Shown piece by piece: positions 42,129 through 51,145 of a DNA stretch of 57,097 nucleotides. Source of the DNA: Bacillota bacterium (GTDB lineage Bacteria > Bacillota > Clostridia > Christensenellales > Aristaeellaceae); NCBI GenBank assembly GCA_023415715.1, contig JAEZJP010000186.1, positions 1 to 57,097 on the forward strand, read 5' to 3'. Position 1 is the stretch's first letter. Each line of letters opens with the position of its first letter. The position numbers were made by a program, and so were the translations under genes. The notes under the pieces were generated by a model. That model had not been told where the DNA came from, did no database searches, and worked only from the letters and a program-made list of their open reading frames with translations.

Positions 42129-44113
42129 GACCCATCTTTGTCCATAAAGTCTATATCATCCATGCAAATTTCCGGTATCCCGATGCCCTTCAAATACTCA
42201 TATATGCCATTATAGAAAGCAGGGCCGCGGGTTGGATCTGCCATATCGCCATCCGGTATAAAGACCACAAAGCCCTGGCGAGCTCGGGTGAGCAGTACAC
42301 GGTAGGCGTTTTTCAGGTATTGGGCCTTTATAGGCTGATTTACGTGTTCCCAGCGGCTGCCCCGAAAATTGAAATATTCAAACGTTCCCCCATGATAACG
42401 CATATTTGCATCCCAGCAGACAATGCTCCAGTCCAGCTCAAGGCCTTGTATATCAAATTCTGTTGCCGTCTCTTCCAGATAGTAGGAAGAACGCACATCA
42501 TCCTTGCTGTTTAAGAACCAGGTCGGCGCATCTATTTTGCTTTGTACCCATACCCCATGTGTGCGGAGGCGTCCGGCGCCGGAGCTGGCGGTCAACCCAT
42601 AGCGCTGCGACCCTTTGGCCTTATTGTGAATCCAGGCCTTGGCTGCTTTAAGGTCGCGCGTCATCACGATAGGATACGCATCCTTAAATCCGTCGTATAG
42701 AATCCGGGCTTGATCCGCTTCAGCATCCAGGAGTGCCTTGACAAACGCCGATACTTTTTCGCTTCGGAAAGAGCGGAGGGATACGGCCAAATGCAGATCC
42801 CGCTCAATGCGGAGGTTGTTTAGCATCTGCGTCACCTGGGCTCCGCCCAAGTACTCCGCATCTGTAATCATATCTGATACATAAACATCCCAGGCAGAAT
42901 ATTTTTCTTTTATTGTTTTGAACCACTCGCTAAGGCCAGCTTCGCCGGTATTGATTTCCTGACCGCCGCCTATCAGGCAAACTACAACTGCCCAGTCGGT
43001 ATGACGGTCCATGATACCGATCAAAAACTCGGGCTCCGACTGATTGAAGTCAAATATGCCTTTCTTTTCTTTCATGAAGCGGGCAAGCTGCTCTTTTGTC
43101 CAGGCGCGCTGTGCTTCATCGAATATAGCAACCTTTTCATACGGTGCCGCGGCAGTAGATATAGCGTCGTCGCGAAAATGGTGTATGATCTGTATAAAAT
43201 CCTTGACTTCGCGCAACGCCGCAGCTTTGGATATATGGCTGCGGTTGCATTTATCCCGTGCCAGCGCTTCCTGCAATACGGCGACCAACGGAAAATTTCC
43301 CGACAGGAATACCGCATGTTCATTTTCATCAATCCGCTGCCGCTCCACAGACAGATTGAGGCCTGTAAGCGTTTTGCCGGCACCCGGAACACCGGTAACG
43401 AAACAGATCGATTTGCGGCTGCTTAACTTGCTATAATCAATAATACGGTTGACCGCGTCTGTTGTACGGCTCAGGTTGATTGCGCTGGCGTCATTTCTTG
43501 AAATATCCTCCACATGATGCCCGCGGTAAAGCGCCTGGGCCGCCTCAATGATCGTGGGCGTAGGCATATAAAGCGAGTTGATCCATTCGTGAGAAGAAAA
43601 GGATGGACAGGCATAGCTTGCAGCAATATCGGCAAGAGTATCTCCCAAATTCCCCTTGTTGCATAAAAGCGGCGCCAGCATTCTGTGATCAACAAGCTGG
43701 ATTTGGGAAGATGCATACGGCGCTTGTGTAGCCACAAGAACCGGCACGATAAACTTGTCGTGACTTTCCTTATGAAAACAGCGCAGATCCAGCGCATAAT
43801 CCATTGCCTGATCAATGGCGGCTTTTGTATAAGTCTGTTCGCCCACCTTGAATTCCAGCAGGAATACGATCCCCTGATACAGGATAATGCTGTCGACCCT
43901 GTCGCCGATACGGGGGATGGTATACTCAAACAGGATATGGCCATCGGGAAACCTTGCTGTCTCGCTCTTGAGAATATCGATTTCCGCCAGCCAGGTGCTT
44001 TTTTGAAGATCCTCCGTTGCAAATTGATGATTGGCCGCCAGCTCGCCAAAAATGGCCAGGCGGTCCTTATAAAGAAAATCAGGTATGGCATCTGCATAAT
44101 AATACCGGTTCAT
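42125..44113 (-). CDS. DUF2075 nuclease-helicase, Nhi-like candidate defence protein
   Basis: A 662-residue protein. The N-terminal ~200 residues hold a PD-(D/E)xK-type nuclease pattern: Asp in GDRVDSIILYQG, then FLLEFKVGEQ giving E-x-K. The rest is a DUF2075 SF1-like helicase: Walker A VTGVPGAGKTLTG, Walker B VAIFDEAQRAW, EFDIQGLELDWSIV and the motif VI-like VLLTRARQGFVVF. From general knowledge this layout resembles the standalone anti-phage enzyme Nhi; sequence identity was not tested. ATG 44113 has AGAGGTGG just upstream, unlike the ATG at 44131. It has its own promoter and is monocistronic. Confidence 0.8.
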   Translation of the reverse strand: MNRYYYADAIPDFLYKDRLAIFGELAANHQFATEDLQKSTWLAEIDILKSETARFPDGHILFEYTIPRIGDRVDSIILYQGIVFLLEFKVGEQTYTKAAIDQAMDYALDLRCFHKESHDKFIVPVLVATQAPYASSQIQLVDHRMLAPLLCNKGNLGDTLADIAASYACPSFSSHEWINSLYMPTPTIIEAAQALYRGHHVEDISRNDASAINLSRTTDAVNRIIDYSKLSSRKSICFVTGVPGAGKTLTGLNLSVERQRIDENEHAVFLSGNFPLVAVLQEALARDKCNRSHISKAAALREVKDFIQIIHHFRDDAISTAAAPYEKVAIFDEAQRAWTKEQLARFMKEKKGIFDFNQSEPEFLIGIMDRHTDWAVVVCLIGGGQEINTGEAGLSEWFKTIKEKYSAWDVYVSDMITDAEYLGGAQVTQMLNNLRIERDLHLAVSLRSFRSEKVSAFVKALLDAEADQARILYDGFKDAYPIVMTRDLKAAKAWIHNKAKGSQRYGLTASSGAGRLRTHGVWVQSKIDAPTWFLNSKDDVRSSYYLEETATEFDIQGLELDWSIVCWDANMRYHGGTFEYFNFRGSRWEHVNQPIKAQYLKNAYRVLLTRARQGFVVFIPDGDMADPTRGPAFYNGIYEYLKGIGIPEICMDDIDFMDKDGS

Positions 44114-44271
44114 TTCCACCTCTTGAATCATGATTGCAAATATGCAATTGGGAGAATACTGCGCACATATTGGATTTCATCAGCCATCACCGGCGCCGGA
44201 TTCAAACGATTGAAAACGGCGTTTTTCGTCACCGCCGGCTGAAGATACCAGATATTTCAACATTTGATACT

Positions 44272-44300
44272 ATTATATACGAGACTCTATCGCAGAACAA
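44272..44300 (-). promoter_or_regulatory. Promoter of the DUF2075 gene
   Basis: On the minus strand: TTGTTC (44295-44300), 17 nt, TATAAT (44272-44277). The -35 is weak in its second half. The rest of the 354-bp gap 44132-44485 shows no gene. Confidence 0.5.
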
Positions 44301-44485
44301 TAGCGAACACTCAGAACAGAATGCAAAGACGTTTCCTTGCGTTTACAGTACTTTTTTGTAATTCCTGATTATTTTTTACAATATGGAAGGATTGTCCAGA
44401 GCGTCTATATCGTTTATTCTTGCATGGGATACTTTACCATAAAAGGAAGGCGAAACTAGCTGGAGAATAAGGAGGTACTTTTTTT

Positions 44486-46768
44486 ATGAAGAAAGCATGC
44501 CTGATATGCTGTTTGCTGCTTGCCCTCACCCTTGGCACGCAGGCCTTGGCCGCCCCTGGCGACGCTACGTTTTTTACAGAAGCGCAGAAGCGTGAAATGG
44601 GGCTTGCCAATTACAACCGCCCAGTTATCGCGGGGATCGGCGGGACGCTGTATATTCTGTTCGGCGGCAGCATATATACCTGGCAAACCGGGCAGGAAAG
44701 CCCGCAGCAGCTGATTACAGGGCTGGAGGCTGACCGTTTTTCCAACTATGCGGATGCGCAAGCGCGTTTGGGCGAAAAAGCTGAGACATTGATCTACTGC
44801 CTTATGAGCTCCGGGGATACGCTGTATGGATTGAACACCTTGAACGGCAAGCTGTTCCCACTGACGCTCGCAGATGGAAAAATGTCCTACGGCACGCCGG
44901 TCCAATTGGACTGGGAGGGCATGGAGATAAAGGACGGCAATTATTCCTATATGAAGGACGTCATCAAGGCGGTCCTCACAGATGGGAAGATATACATGCT
45001 GATCCGGGATTACACCCAGAACGAATATTATCCGTCACTTGTTTGCTTTGACATGGCAAGCGGCGCAAAGCAGGCATTCGGCACGCCTTTCATTCAGGAT
45101 TTTGCCCCCTACCGGGATGGAAAACTCCTGGTGAAGATCTATGATATGGAACACGCCTATGACGAAAGCAAACAGGAATTGAGAAAGCCATCGCTGGGGA
45201 TCTTCGACCCCGCCGCCGGTACCGCCACGGAAACGGGACTCTTCGCCGACCAGGATGTATCAGGCCTCATCTACCATGAACAAAGTGATACTTTGTATTA
45301 CATGGCTCCCAATAAGATCGTCGCCATGAAGGCACTTTCAGTGCCTGCGCAGGCAGCGTATCTGCCAATGGACTATGGAGAGGAATCTGCTGCGGTTTTG
45401 CTGGACGGCGGACTGTACGCTATCAGTTCCTGGACCGGCACATTCATCCGCAACACCGATCCCACTTACTTGCCTACAGGCTCCTTGTCCGTATATGACG
45501 GCTATACGGACCAGGCTGCCATGGCGTTTGCAGCCAAATATCCCGACATTCCCGTAACCTTCAATCAGGGCGTATACTTTGAAACCTCGCAGGCTATGGC
45601 ACAGGCTATGGTCTCCGGGGATTCCGCATTTGACATCTACCGCTTCAACTTAAGCTACCAGGACTTTTCAAACCTTCTGGAAAAGGGTTATTGTACGGAT
45701 CTTTCCGCCTCACCCATGCTTACGGAACAGATCGGCAAAATGTACCCCTTCCTTCAGAATGCAGTAACCAAGGATGGCAAGTTTTACGCGCTTCCGCTGG
45801 AGCTGTACTCCTATGGCCTCAGCTACTCCCCCATGTTCTGGAAGGAAGCCGGCTTGGAGGAACGGATGCCCAAGACCTTTCTGGAACTCATCGACTTCAT
45901 GAACTGGTGGGCACAGGAAGGCAAGGATGCACATCCGGACTATATGCTTATGGAAGGCGTCAGCGATTACCGCTCCACCATGCTGGATATGGCTTTCAAC
46001 CTATATATGCAGTATTGCCAGGCTCAGGGGGAAAATTTGACCTTTGATACCCCTCTGTTCCGTAAGCTGATGGCGGCGGTGGAAAGCCTGAATACCAAAG
46101 AACTGGATGTGCCCTTACAGGAAGGGGAAAGCGATGAAAAGCTCTATAGCGGCAAATCCCTGCTCATGAACTATTACGACTGGCTGGATCTGCAGTCCTT
46201 GAACGCAGACTACAGCCGGCCCCTGCCCATTCCCCTGGAAGAAGGCATGCCCGTTCACATCCCAGCCTACATTCAGGTGATGTTCATCAACCCCAATTCG
46301 AAAAACATGGATATGGCACTGCGATACCTGGAGACCAGCCTGGAATTTATGGAGCGCAGCCGCCACATCATGCTGTTCCCTGACGACAACGAACCGGTGG
46401 CAAGGTCCGATTATGATACCTGGATCGCCCAAGTGGAAAAGGAACTGGAAAATGCAAAGAAGCAGTTGGAAACCGCCAAGCCTGAGCAAAAAAAGGATAA
46501 GGAAGCCATAGTCAAGTCGTACGAAGATTTGCTTACCAACAAGGATAAGTACTATTGGCAGGTCTCCAAGGAGAACATAGCCGTATACCGAGATATGGCA
46601 ACTTTGTGCTACGCCGCCGCGCCCAATCTGCTGGACTACAGACCCAAGGAAGGCGAATCGGAAATCCGAGCCCTGATTACCCGCTACCAGCAAAAGCAAA
46701 TCTCCCTGGATCAATTCATCGCGGAAGCGGATAAAAAGATACGGATGATTCTGTTGGAGAGGCAATAG
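44486..46768 (+). CDS. Secreted beta-propeller plus extracellular solute-binding protein (family 1) fusion
   Basis: A 760-residue exported protein with signal peptide MKKACLICCLLLALTLG. Residues ~40-330 have repeated short beta units (GGTLYILFGGSIYTW, DGKIYMLIRDYTQN, GGLYAISSWTGTF), propeller-like. Residues ~340-740 resemble ABC sugar-binding proteins (AMAFAAKYPDIPVTFN, AVTKDGKFYALPLELYSYGL, FMNWWAQEGK). A coiled coil at ~650-690 (VEKELENAKKQLETAKPEQK) interrupts the C-terminal part. No transporter genes adjoin, so it is an orphan binding protein. AAGGAGG lies before the ATG. A perfect terminator follows. Confidence 0.75.
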   Translation: MKKACLICCLLLALTLGTQALAAPGDATFFTEAQKREMGLANYNRPVIAGIGGTLYILFGGSIYTWQTGQESPQQLITGLEADRFSNYADAQARLGEKAETLIYCLMSSGDTLYGLNTLNGKLFPLTLADGKMSYGTPVQLDWEGMEIKDGNYSYMKDVIKAVLTDGKIYMLIRDYTQNEYYPSLVCFDMASGAKQAFGTPFIQDFAPYRDGKLLVKIYDMEHAYDESKQELRKPSLGIFDPAAGTATETGLFADQDVSGLIYHEQSDTLYYMAPNKIVAMKALSVPAQAAYLPMDYGEESAAVLLDGGLYAISSWTGTFIRNTDPTYLPTGSLSVYDGYTDQAAMAFAAKYPDIPVTFNQGVYFETSQAMAQAMVSGDSAFDIYRFNLSYQDFSNLLEKGYCTDLSASPMLTEQIGKMYPFLQNAVTKDGKFYALPLELYSYGLSYSPMFWKEAGLEERMPKTFLELIDFMNWWAQEGKDAHPDYMLMEGVSDYRSTMLDMAFNLYMQYCQAQGENLTFDTPLFRKLMAAVESLNTKELDVPLQEGESDEKLYSGKSLLMNYYDWLDLQSLNADYSRPLPIPLEEGMPVHIPAYIQVMFINPNSKNMDMALRYLETSLEFMERSRHIMLFPDDNEPVARSDYDTWIAQVEKELENAKKQLETAKPEQKKDKEAIVKSYEDLLTNKDKYYWQVSKENIAVYRDMATLCYAAAPNLLDYRPKEGESEIRALITRYQQKQISLDQFIAEADKKIRMILLERQ

Positions 46769-46799
46769 AGATAGGCTTAAAAGCCAGCTGTACATGAAA

Positions 46800-46837
46800 A
46801 CAGCACGGTTCCCATTGGGGCCGTGCTGTACTTTTTT
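46800..46837 (+). terminator. Terminator after the propeller-SBP gene
   Basis: A 9-bp stem ACAGCACGG/CCGTGCTGT (46800-46808, 46821-46829) followed by ACTTTTTT. Confidence 0.9.
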
Positions 46838-46853
46838 GATAGAAAGTCCTTCC

Positions 46854-46882
46854 TTGCATGCAAAATAGAAATGTAGTAAAAT
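46854..46882 (+). promoter_or_regulatory. Promoter of the phosphotriesterase-like gene
   Basis: TTGCAT (46854-46859), 17 nt, TAAAAT (46877-46882), about 75 nt before the start at 46958. Confidence 0.55.
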
Positions 46883-46957
46883 ATGGGCAAAGTTGGCATA
46901 TAAAGCAAGAGAATGAATTATCCGGCATCAGAATGAAAACATATAAAGGAGCGAAAA

Positions 46958-47860
46958 ATGAAACATATCTATACGACCGCGGGCGCGCTTGCTTTTGACG
47001 ATTTCAGCCTTGCCCTCCCCCACGAGCACATCTTTACGGAAACCGGTGAAGCGCCTGCTTGGGCGTACTGCGATGCCGGCTTTGGCGATGTACTGCGCGT
47101 AATGAAGCCCCACTTGCTCAAAGCGAAGGAAAGAGGCGTCACCCTGATCTGTGAGGCCACGCCCGAAGGGGTTGGAAGGCGGGCGGACATCGTTACCATG
47201 GTCGCCCGGGAATGCGGCATGCCTGTCGCCATTGCCACCGGGTTCTACCGGGAGCCATGGATTACGGAACAAACATATGATGCCGGGATCGATGAACTGG
47301 TTATGCATTTGACCTATGAACTGAACGGTGCCATCGAGGGAACGGATGTACGCGCCGGCTTTATCAAGCTGGGTACTTCGGATGATGGCATGACCAGCTG
47401 CGAGGAAAAGCTGCTCCGTGCGGCCTGCAGGGCTGTAAGAAAAACCGGCGCCGCCATCTGCAGCCATACGGTGAACGGCCAGGTGGCGGACCGGGCTCTT
47501 AACATCCTCGACGAAGAAGGCATCGAGCATTCGCGCTTTGTCTGGTTTCACGCATCGTCGGAGCGGGATTACCAATTGATTAAGCGCATAGGCGGCCGTG
47601 GCGCGTATCTTAGCATAGACTACCGTCCGGAAGCCACTCTTACGCTTGTTAAACGTCTTGTGGACGACGGGTTTAGCCATCAAATCCTGATAAGCATGGA
47701 TTCGGGCTGGTACAATCCACGCTTTGCGGGCGGAGGCAATGTACACGGGTATACAAGCATGCTGGATGAGCTGTTACCGAAGCTTCCGGAGATTGGTTTG
47801 GACGAACAAGTGCGCAAGACCATCACCCATGACAATGTGTTTGATGCGTATGCAAGATAG
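46958..47860 (+). CDS. Phosphotriesterase-family metal-dependent hydrolase
   Basis: A 300-residue amidohydrolase-superfamily barrel. Metal ligands in order: HxH in LPHEHIF, the bridging Lys in AGFIKLGTS, His in ICSHTV, His in VWFHASS, and Asp in LISMDSGW. This is the full PTE set. Natural substrates of the family are lactones or esters of sugars rather than organophosphates; specificity is not readable. AAAGGAG precedes the ATG. It is monocistronic and convergent with the cupin gene. Confidence 0.9.
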   Translation: MKHIYTTAGALAFDDFSLALPHEHIFTETGEAPAWAYCDAGFGDVLRVMKPHLLKAKERGVTLICEATPEGVGRRADIVTMVARECGMPVAIATGFYREPWITEQTYDAGIDELVMHLTYELNGAIEGTDVRAGFIKLGTSDDGMTSCEEKLLRAACRAVRKTGAAICSHTVNGQVADRALNILDEEGIEHSRFVWFHASSERDYQLIKRIGGRGAYLSIDYRPEATLTLVKRLVDDGFSHQILISMDSGWYNPRFAGGGNVHGYTSMLDELLPKLPEIGLDEQVRKTITHDNVFDAYAR

Positions 47861-47889
47861 TAACTAAGTCTGGCAGATATTTATGCAAG

Positions 47890-48219
47890 TCAGTCCACAA
47901 TAAACAGCTTCGCCCCCGTCTGCGTCACCGACCTGTGGGAACTAAAGTCATCCGCCACCTGATAGCTCATGCCCGGGGTCAAAACAAATTTCTGCCCGCC
48001 TTCCAGTTCCGTAACCAGTTCCCCTTCCAGTACAAGCAGCACATGCCCGCGGTGGCACCAGTGGTCTGCCATATAACCGGGGGTGTATTCCACCATGCGT
48101 ACGCGGATATTGCCGATTTCCAGGGTGCGCCAATAAGCATCGCCGGTGATGCCCGGATGCCTTGTCGGGGTGATTTTGCTCCAGTCCGTAACGCAAAAGG
48201 GAACATCCTGAATCTTCAT
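47890..48219 (-). CDS. DHCW-motif cupin-fold protein
   Basis: A 109-residue single-domain cupin. MADHWCHRGHVLLVLEGEL carries the DHWC/His motif of the DHCW cupin family (PF11699-like naming from memory), with a second cupin motif PGMSYQVADDFSSHRS. It likely binds a metal or small ligand; no reaction is known. I start at ATG 48219, 8 nt after GGAGG; the open frame up to 48669 runs antisense through the next gene and is not coding. It is divergent from the MBL-fold gene. Confidence 0.85.
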   Translation of the reverse strand: MKIQDVPFCVTDWSKITPTRHPGITGDAYWRTLEIGNIRVRMVEYTPGYMADHWCHRGHVLLVLEGELVTELEGGQKFVLTPGMSYQVADDFSSHRSVTQTGAKLFIVD

Positions 48220-48387
48220 ACAACCATCCTCCACATCATGCAAATTCATATTCCTTTTCGCGAACGCTGCTTCATTCCCCTTCAAACTGTTTTCAACGAA
48301 ATGCTTTTTATGTATAATAATGCCGTTGTATACAACTGAAACAATCCTTGGCGAATATCCGCCGGGCTGATTTAAGGAGGAAAACCC

Positions 48388-49266
48388 ATGTATGAATTGA
48401 TAAAAGCCGGAGAGAGGACATACTATATCAACTGTCCTGCCAGAATGGGCATTTATGTGATAGACGGAAGAAATGTTTGCCTCATCGACAGCGGCAACGA
48501 CAAGGATGCCGGGAAGAAAGTCCTGAAAATTCTGGAAGCCAACGGCTGGTCGCTGCGGATGATTTTCAACACCCATTCCCACGCGGACCATATCGGCGGA
48601 AACGAACTGCTCCAGCAGAAAACGGGCTGCAACATCTATGCTCCCGGTATCGAGCAGGTTTTTGTGCAAAATCCCATTCTGGAACCTTCGCTGCTATATG
48701 GCGGATACCCTCCGCAGGAATTGCGCAACAAATTCCTTTTGGCGCAAAGAAGCGATGCAAATGAGCTTACTTTGGATGTGCTGCCTGAAGGTATGGAAAT
48801 GCAGCGTTTAGACGGGCACAGCTTTGCCATGGCCGCATTCAAAACGAGCGACGGCGTATGGTTCCTGGCAGACGGTTTAACAGGGGAAACGATTCTTCAA
48901 AAATATCATGTGACCTATTTGCATGATGTAAAAGGCTATCTTGAATCCCTGGCCGTTATATGCAATCTTCAGGGCAGGCTGTTCGTGCCGGCCCATGCGG
49001 AGCCTAGCGAAAACATACAAGCACTCGCTGCGCTGAATATGGACAAGGTATATGAGGTGACCGCCTTCCTGAAGAGCGCCTGTCAAGGCCTTATTGGTTT
49101 TGACGATCTTCTCAAGACGGTATTTGACCATTACGGGCTGCAAATGGATTTCAACCAGTACGTTCTGGTAGGCAGCACCATACGGTCCTACCTTTCCTAT
49201 CTGCATGACAAGGGCGAACTGAATGTGCTTTTCAACTGCAATATGCCGAAATGGCATACGGCTTAA
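48388..49266 (+). CDS. MBL-fold metallo-hydrolase
   Basis: A 292-residue metallo-beta-lactamase-fold protein. The dinuclear metal motif is NTHSHADHIGGN, preceded by CLIDSGND. Later ligands are LDGHSFAMAAFK, FLADGL and FVPAHAEPS. The C-terminal ~80 residues (AALNMDKVYEVTAFLKSA) are a helical extension. The family includes thioesterases, glyoxalase II and others; the substrate is unknown. AAGGAGG lies before ATG 48388. A TATAAT with a poor -35 is upstream. Confidence 0.9.
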   Translation: MYELIKAGERTYYINCPARMGIYVIDGRNVCLIDSGNDKDAGKKVLKILEANGWSLRMIFNTHSHADHIGGNELLQQKTGCNIYAPGIEQVFVQNPILEPSLLYGGYPPQELRNKFLLAQRSDANELTLDVLPEGMEMQRLDGHSFAMAAFKTSDGVWFLADGLTGETILQKYHVTYLHDVKGYLESLAVICNLQGRLFVPAHAEPSENIQALAALNMDKVYEVTAFLKSACQGLIGFDDLLKTVFDHYGLQMDFNQYVLVGSTIRSYLSYLHDKGELNVLFNCNMPKWHTA

Positions 49267-49304
49267 AGCAGCAAGCAGCCTTGAAAATAGGATGTTATCG
49301 TGTT

Positions 49305-49422
49305 AAGAGGCTTCCCCTTGAGGGGAAGCTGTCGACGAAGTCGACTGATGAGGTGGTATCGGACAGTCAATCAAAACACCTCATCCGGCACTGCGTGCCA
49401 CCTTCCCCTCAAGGGGAGGGCT
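49305..49422. repeat. ~118-bp palindrome-rich intergenic repeat
   Basis: It contains an 18-bp perfect palindrome CTTCCCCTTGAGGGGAAG (49311-49328), the hairpin GTCGAC-gaa-GTCGAC (49331-49345), an outer GATGAGGTG/CACCTCATC pairing, the hairpin GGCAC-tgc-GTGCC (49387-49399) and a second CTTCCCCTCAAGGGGAG palindrome. Such modules are, from memory, dispersed in many gut Clostridia. No ORF is inside. Confidence 0.75.
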
Positions 49423-49479
49423 AAAACAGCATCATTTTCACACTATCATCGATTAGCGTGGAGCTAAAAATATGGGTTT

Positions 49480-50859
49480 CTACTCCGCTTCCGCAAACAT
49501 CAAATGCATCAATTCATACCAATCGCCCTGCCTTGCCGTATCCATGGCAAGCTCAATCCCCGCATCATTTGTGTTTGGATCAATAATCCCCGCATATACC
49601 GTGCACTTTCCCTTTGGCAGCATGGCCTTGTCCAGGGATAACCCTACACCCACCGTTACCCCCGGCTGCATATCTTCAATCTTCATATCAAGAGGCAATA
49701 CCGTTTCCGACCCGTCTTCACCTGATATGCGCAGGCTGGGAATCCAACCGAAATAGAAAGGCGCAATCCCGCTGTTTGCCCATGCAAGATCAATAACCAC
49801 CTGGCCGTCAGCCGTTTGCGACACTTCACATGCAGCGACACGAAGGCGGTAACCAATTTTAACGTTAATCTTGTCCAATGCTTGTTGATATCCCCCGTCC
49901 CGTTCCACATCGACAAAGCTTCCGGGACCGATCCAGCTTGTATGGGAAAGCTCAAAAAGGCGTAGGGTTTCATCCAGTATGCCGCCTTCCAGCAATTCCG
50001 TTTTCTTGGCGCCTGTGGTCAGTTCGCCGCCGATGGGTGCATGGCGCCACGCATCCGCCATGGGAGTCAGCGCGTTCTCTTCGCCCGTCTGGTTATATAT
50101 ACCGCCATTCTCTATCCACGTAAGCCACGATCCCGTTGATTCTGCATCCCCGGAGGCATCATTGTACAATCCCATATTGTTTTGAGCGGCGATGGAAAAG
50201 GGCCGCCGCATCATCAGTTTAGCCTTGGGGAAGGCATCAAGATACGGCGCCACGTACAGATCCCTGACGTCAGACAGCGGCAGCGGATGCAGCTTGTCAT
50301 GCACATGCCATTCGCCCCAGTGCCCCAGGGAGCCCAGCTCCACATACGCAACGAACGGATCCTGGCCGTACCGCTCACCCAGCGCTGCAATTGCTTTACC
50401 GTGTGCCTCAATCAATACCGGATTTTCGTAATTGGGGTTATATCCCCGGCCGTAGGAGGTTTTGTATGCTTCGCCGTCTTTCCCGGTTTTAATAAACAGC
50501 CAGCCGGGAATATCCCTGTGGCTCTTATTCCCCGGCTGGTCCATGACAAAACGGAGGATGATATGCTTGCCCTCCCGGCGCCACTTGTCAAAATGATTCG
50601 CCTTTTCAAACGAATCAAAATCATATACACCCTCATCAGGTTCAAAATCCGACCATAACAAGTTAGCATACACAAGGGTAAAGGGCTGCTCCCGAGCATT
50701 TGTATCGTTTGCCCAGGCAGCGTTCCCCATATAGGGATTGACAAGTTCCTTTTCACTTTCAGGATATGTGACAGCCACCGTGACAGCGGATGCGTGCGCC
50801 ACGTTCAAAAGCAGCATGGGGATCAGCAGCGCATATGCAAGCAGGCGTAACCGAGTCAT
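49480..50859 (-). CDS. Secreted DUF4832 glycosidase-like barrel protein
   Basis: A 459-residue exported protein with signal LRLLAYALLIPMLLLNVAHA. From ~30 a (beta/alpha)8-like DUF4832 region (VYANLLWSDFEPDEGVYDFD, HIILRFVMDQPGNKS, VAYVELGSLGHWGEWHVH) resembles GH42/beta-amylase-type folds with candidate acidic residues. Residues ~340-440 form a beta-sandwich (VVIDLAWANSGIAPFYFGWI). It is probably an exported enzyme acting on a polysaccharide, fitting the Pel-type genes upstream. I start at ATG 50859 with GAGGTG 6 nt upstream; the frame to 51081 runs through the inverted-repeat element. Confidence 0.82.
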   Translation of the reverse strand: MTRLRLLAYALLIPMLLLNVAHASAVTVAVTYPESEKELVNPYMGNAAWANDTNAREQPFTLVYANLLWSDFEPDEGVYDFDSFEKANHFDKWRREGKHIILRFVMDQPGNKSHRDIPGWLFIKTGKDGEAYKTSYGRGYNPNYENPVLIEAHGKAIAALGERYGQDPFVAYVELGSLGHWGEWHVHDKLHPLPLSDVRDLYVAPYLDAFPKAKLMMRRPFSIAAQNNMGLYNDASGDAESTGSWLTWIENGGIYNQTGEENALTPMADAWRHAPIGGELTTGAKKTELLEGGILDETLRLFELSHTSWIGPGSFVDVERDGGYQQALDKINVKIGYRLRVAACEVSQTADGQVVIDLAWANSGIAPFYFGWIPSLRISGEDGSETVLPLDMKIEDMQPGVTVGVGLSLDKAMLPKGKCTVYAGIIDPNTNDAGIELAMDTARQGDWYELMHLMFAEAE

Positions 50860-50878
50860 ATGAAGCACCTCATGCATT

Positions 50879-51145
50879 ATACCATTGAAAAAAATTAATG
50901 CTTTGATACCGCGAGAGATTTTCGATGCAGTGCAAGGAGACGGAGCGACGCAACGCCGCGCTACGTGGGGTTCCGTAGCCCGGCTGCCGCCGGTGGCGGC
51001 AATAAGCCGTGCGGAGGAAGCTTGCGAAACAAGCGATGCAAGTGGCAGCGTAGCAGCGCGCCGATTGAGCAAGCCGGGCATAAGTCGACGAAGTAATGCA
51101 CGAAAAGATCCGTGGCATCGGAGCGTTAAGGTTTTGAAATGGTAT
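50879..51145. mobile_element. ~267-bp MITE-like element with ~50-bp imperfect terminal inverted repeats
   Basis: The left end begins ATACCATTGAAAAAAATTAA. The reverse complement of the right end begins ATACCATTTCAAAACCTTAA, and the likeness continues for about 50 bp (GCTttGATaCC, GATtTTTCG, GCATTA-like). Inner parts also pair (CGCTACG with CGTAGCG). The core is GC-rich, unlike nearby intergenic DNA, and has no credible gene. The right end supplies the TAA stop of the DUF4956 gene. It looks like a non-autonomous element or a large structured RNA. Confidence 0.6.

Noticed and set aside
48220..48669. N-terminal extension of the DHCW cupin
   Set aside because: It would run antisense through the MBL-fold gene and past a better start with GGAGG at 48219.
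50860..51081. N-terminal extension of the DUF4832 protein
   Set aside because: It crosses the inverted-repeat element and lacks a signal sequence at its own start, while ATG 50859 has a ribosome binding site and signal peptide.
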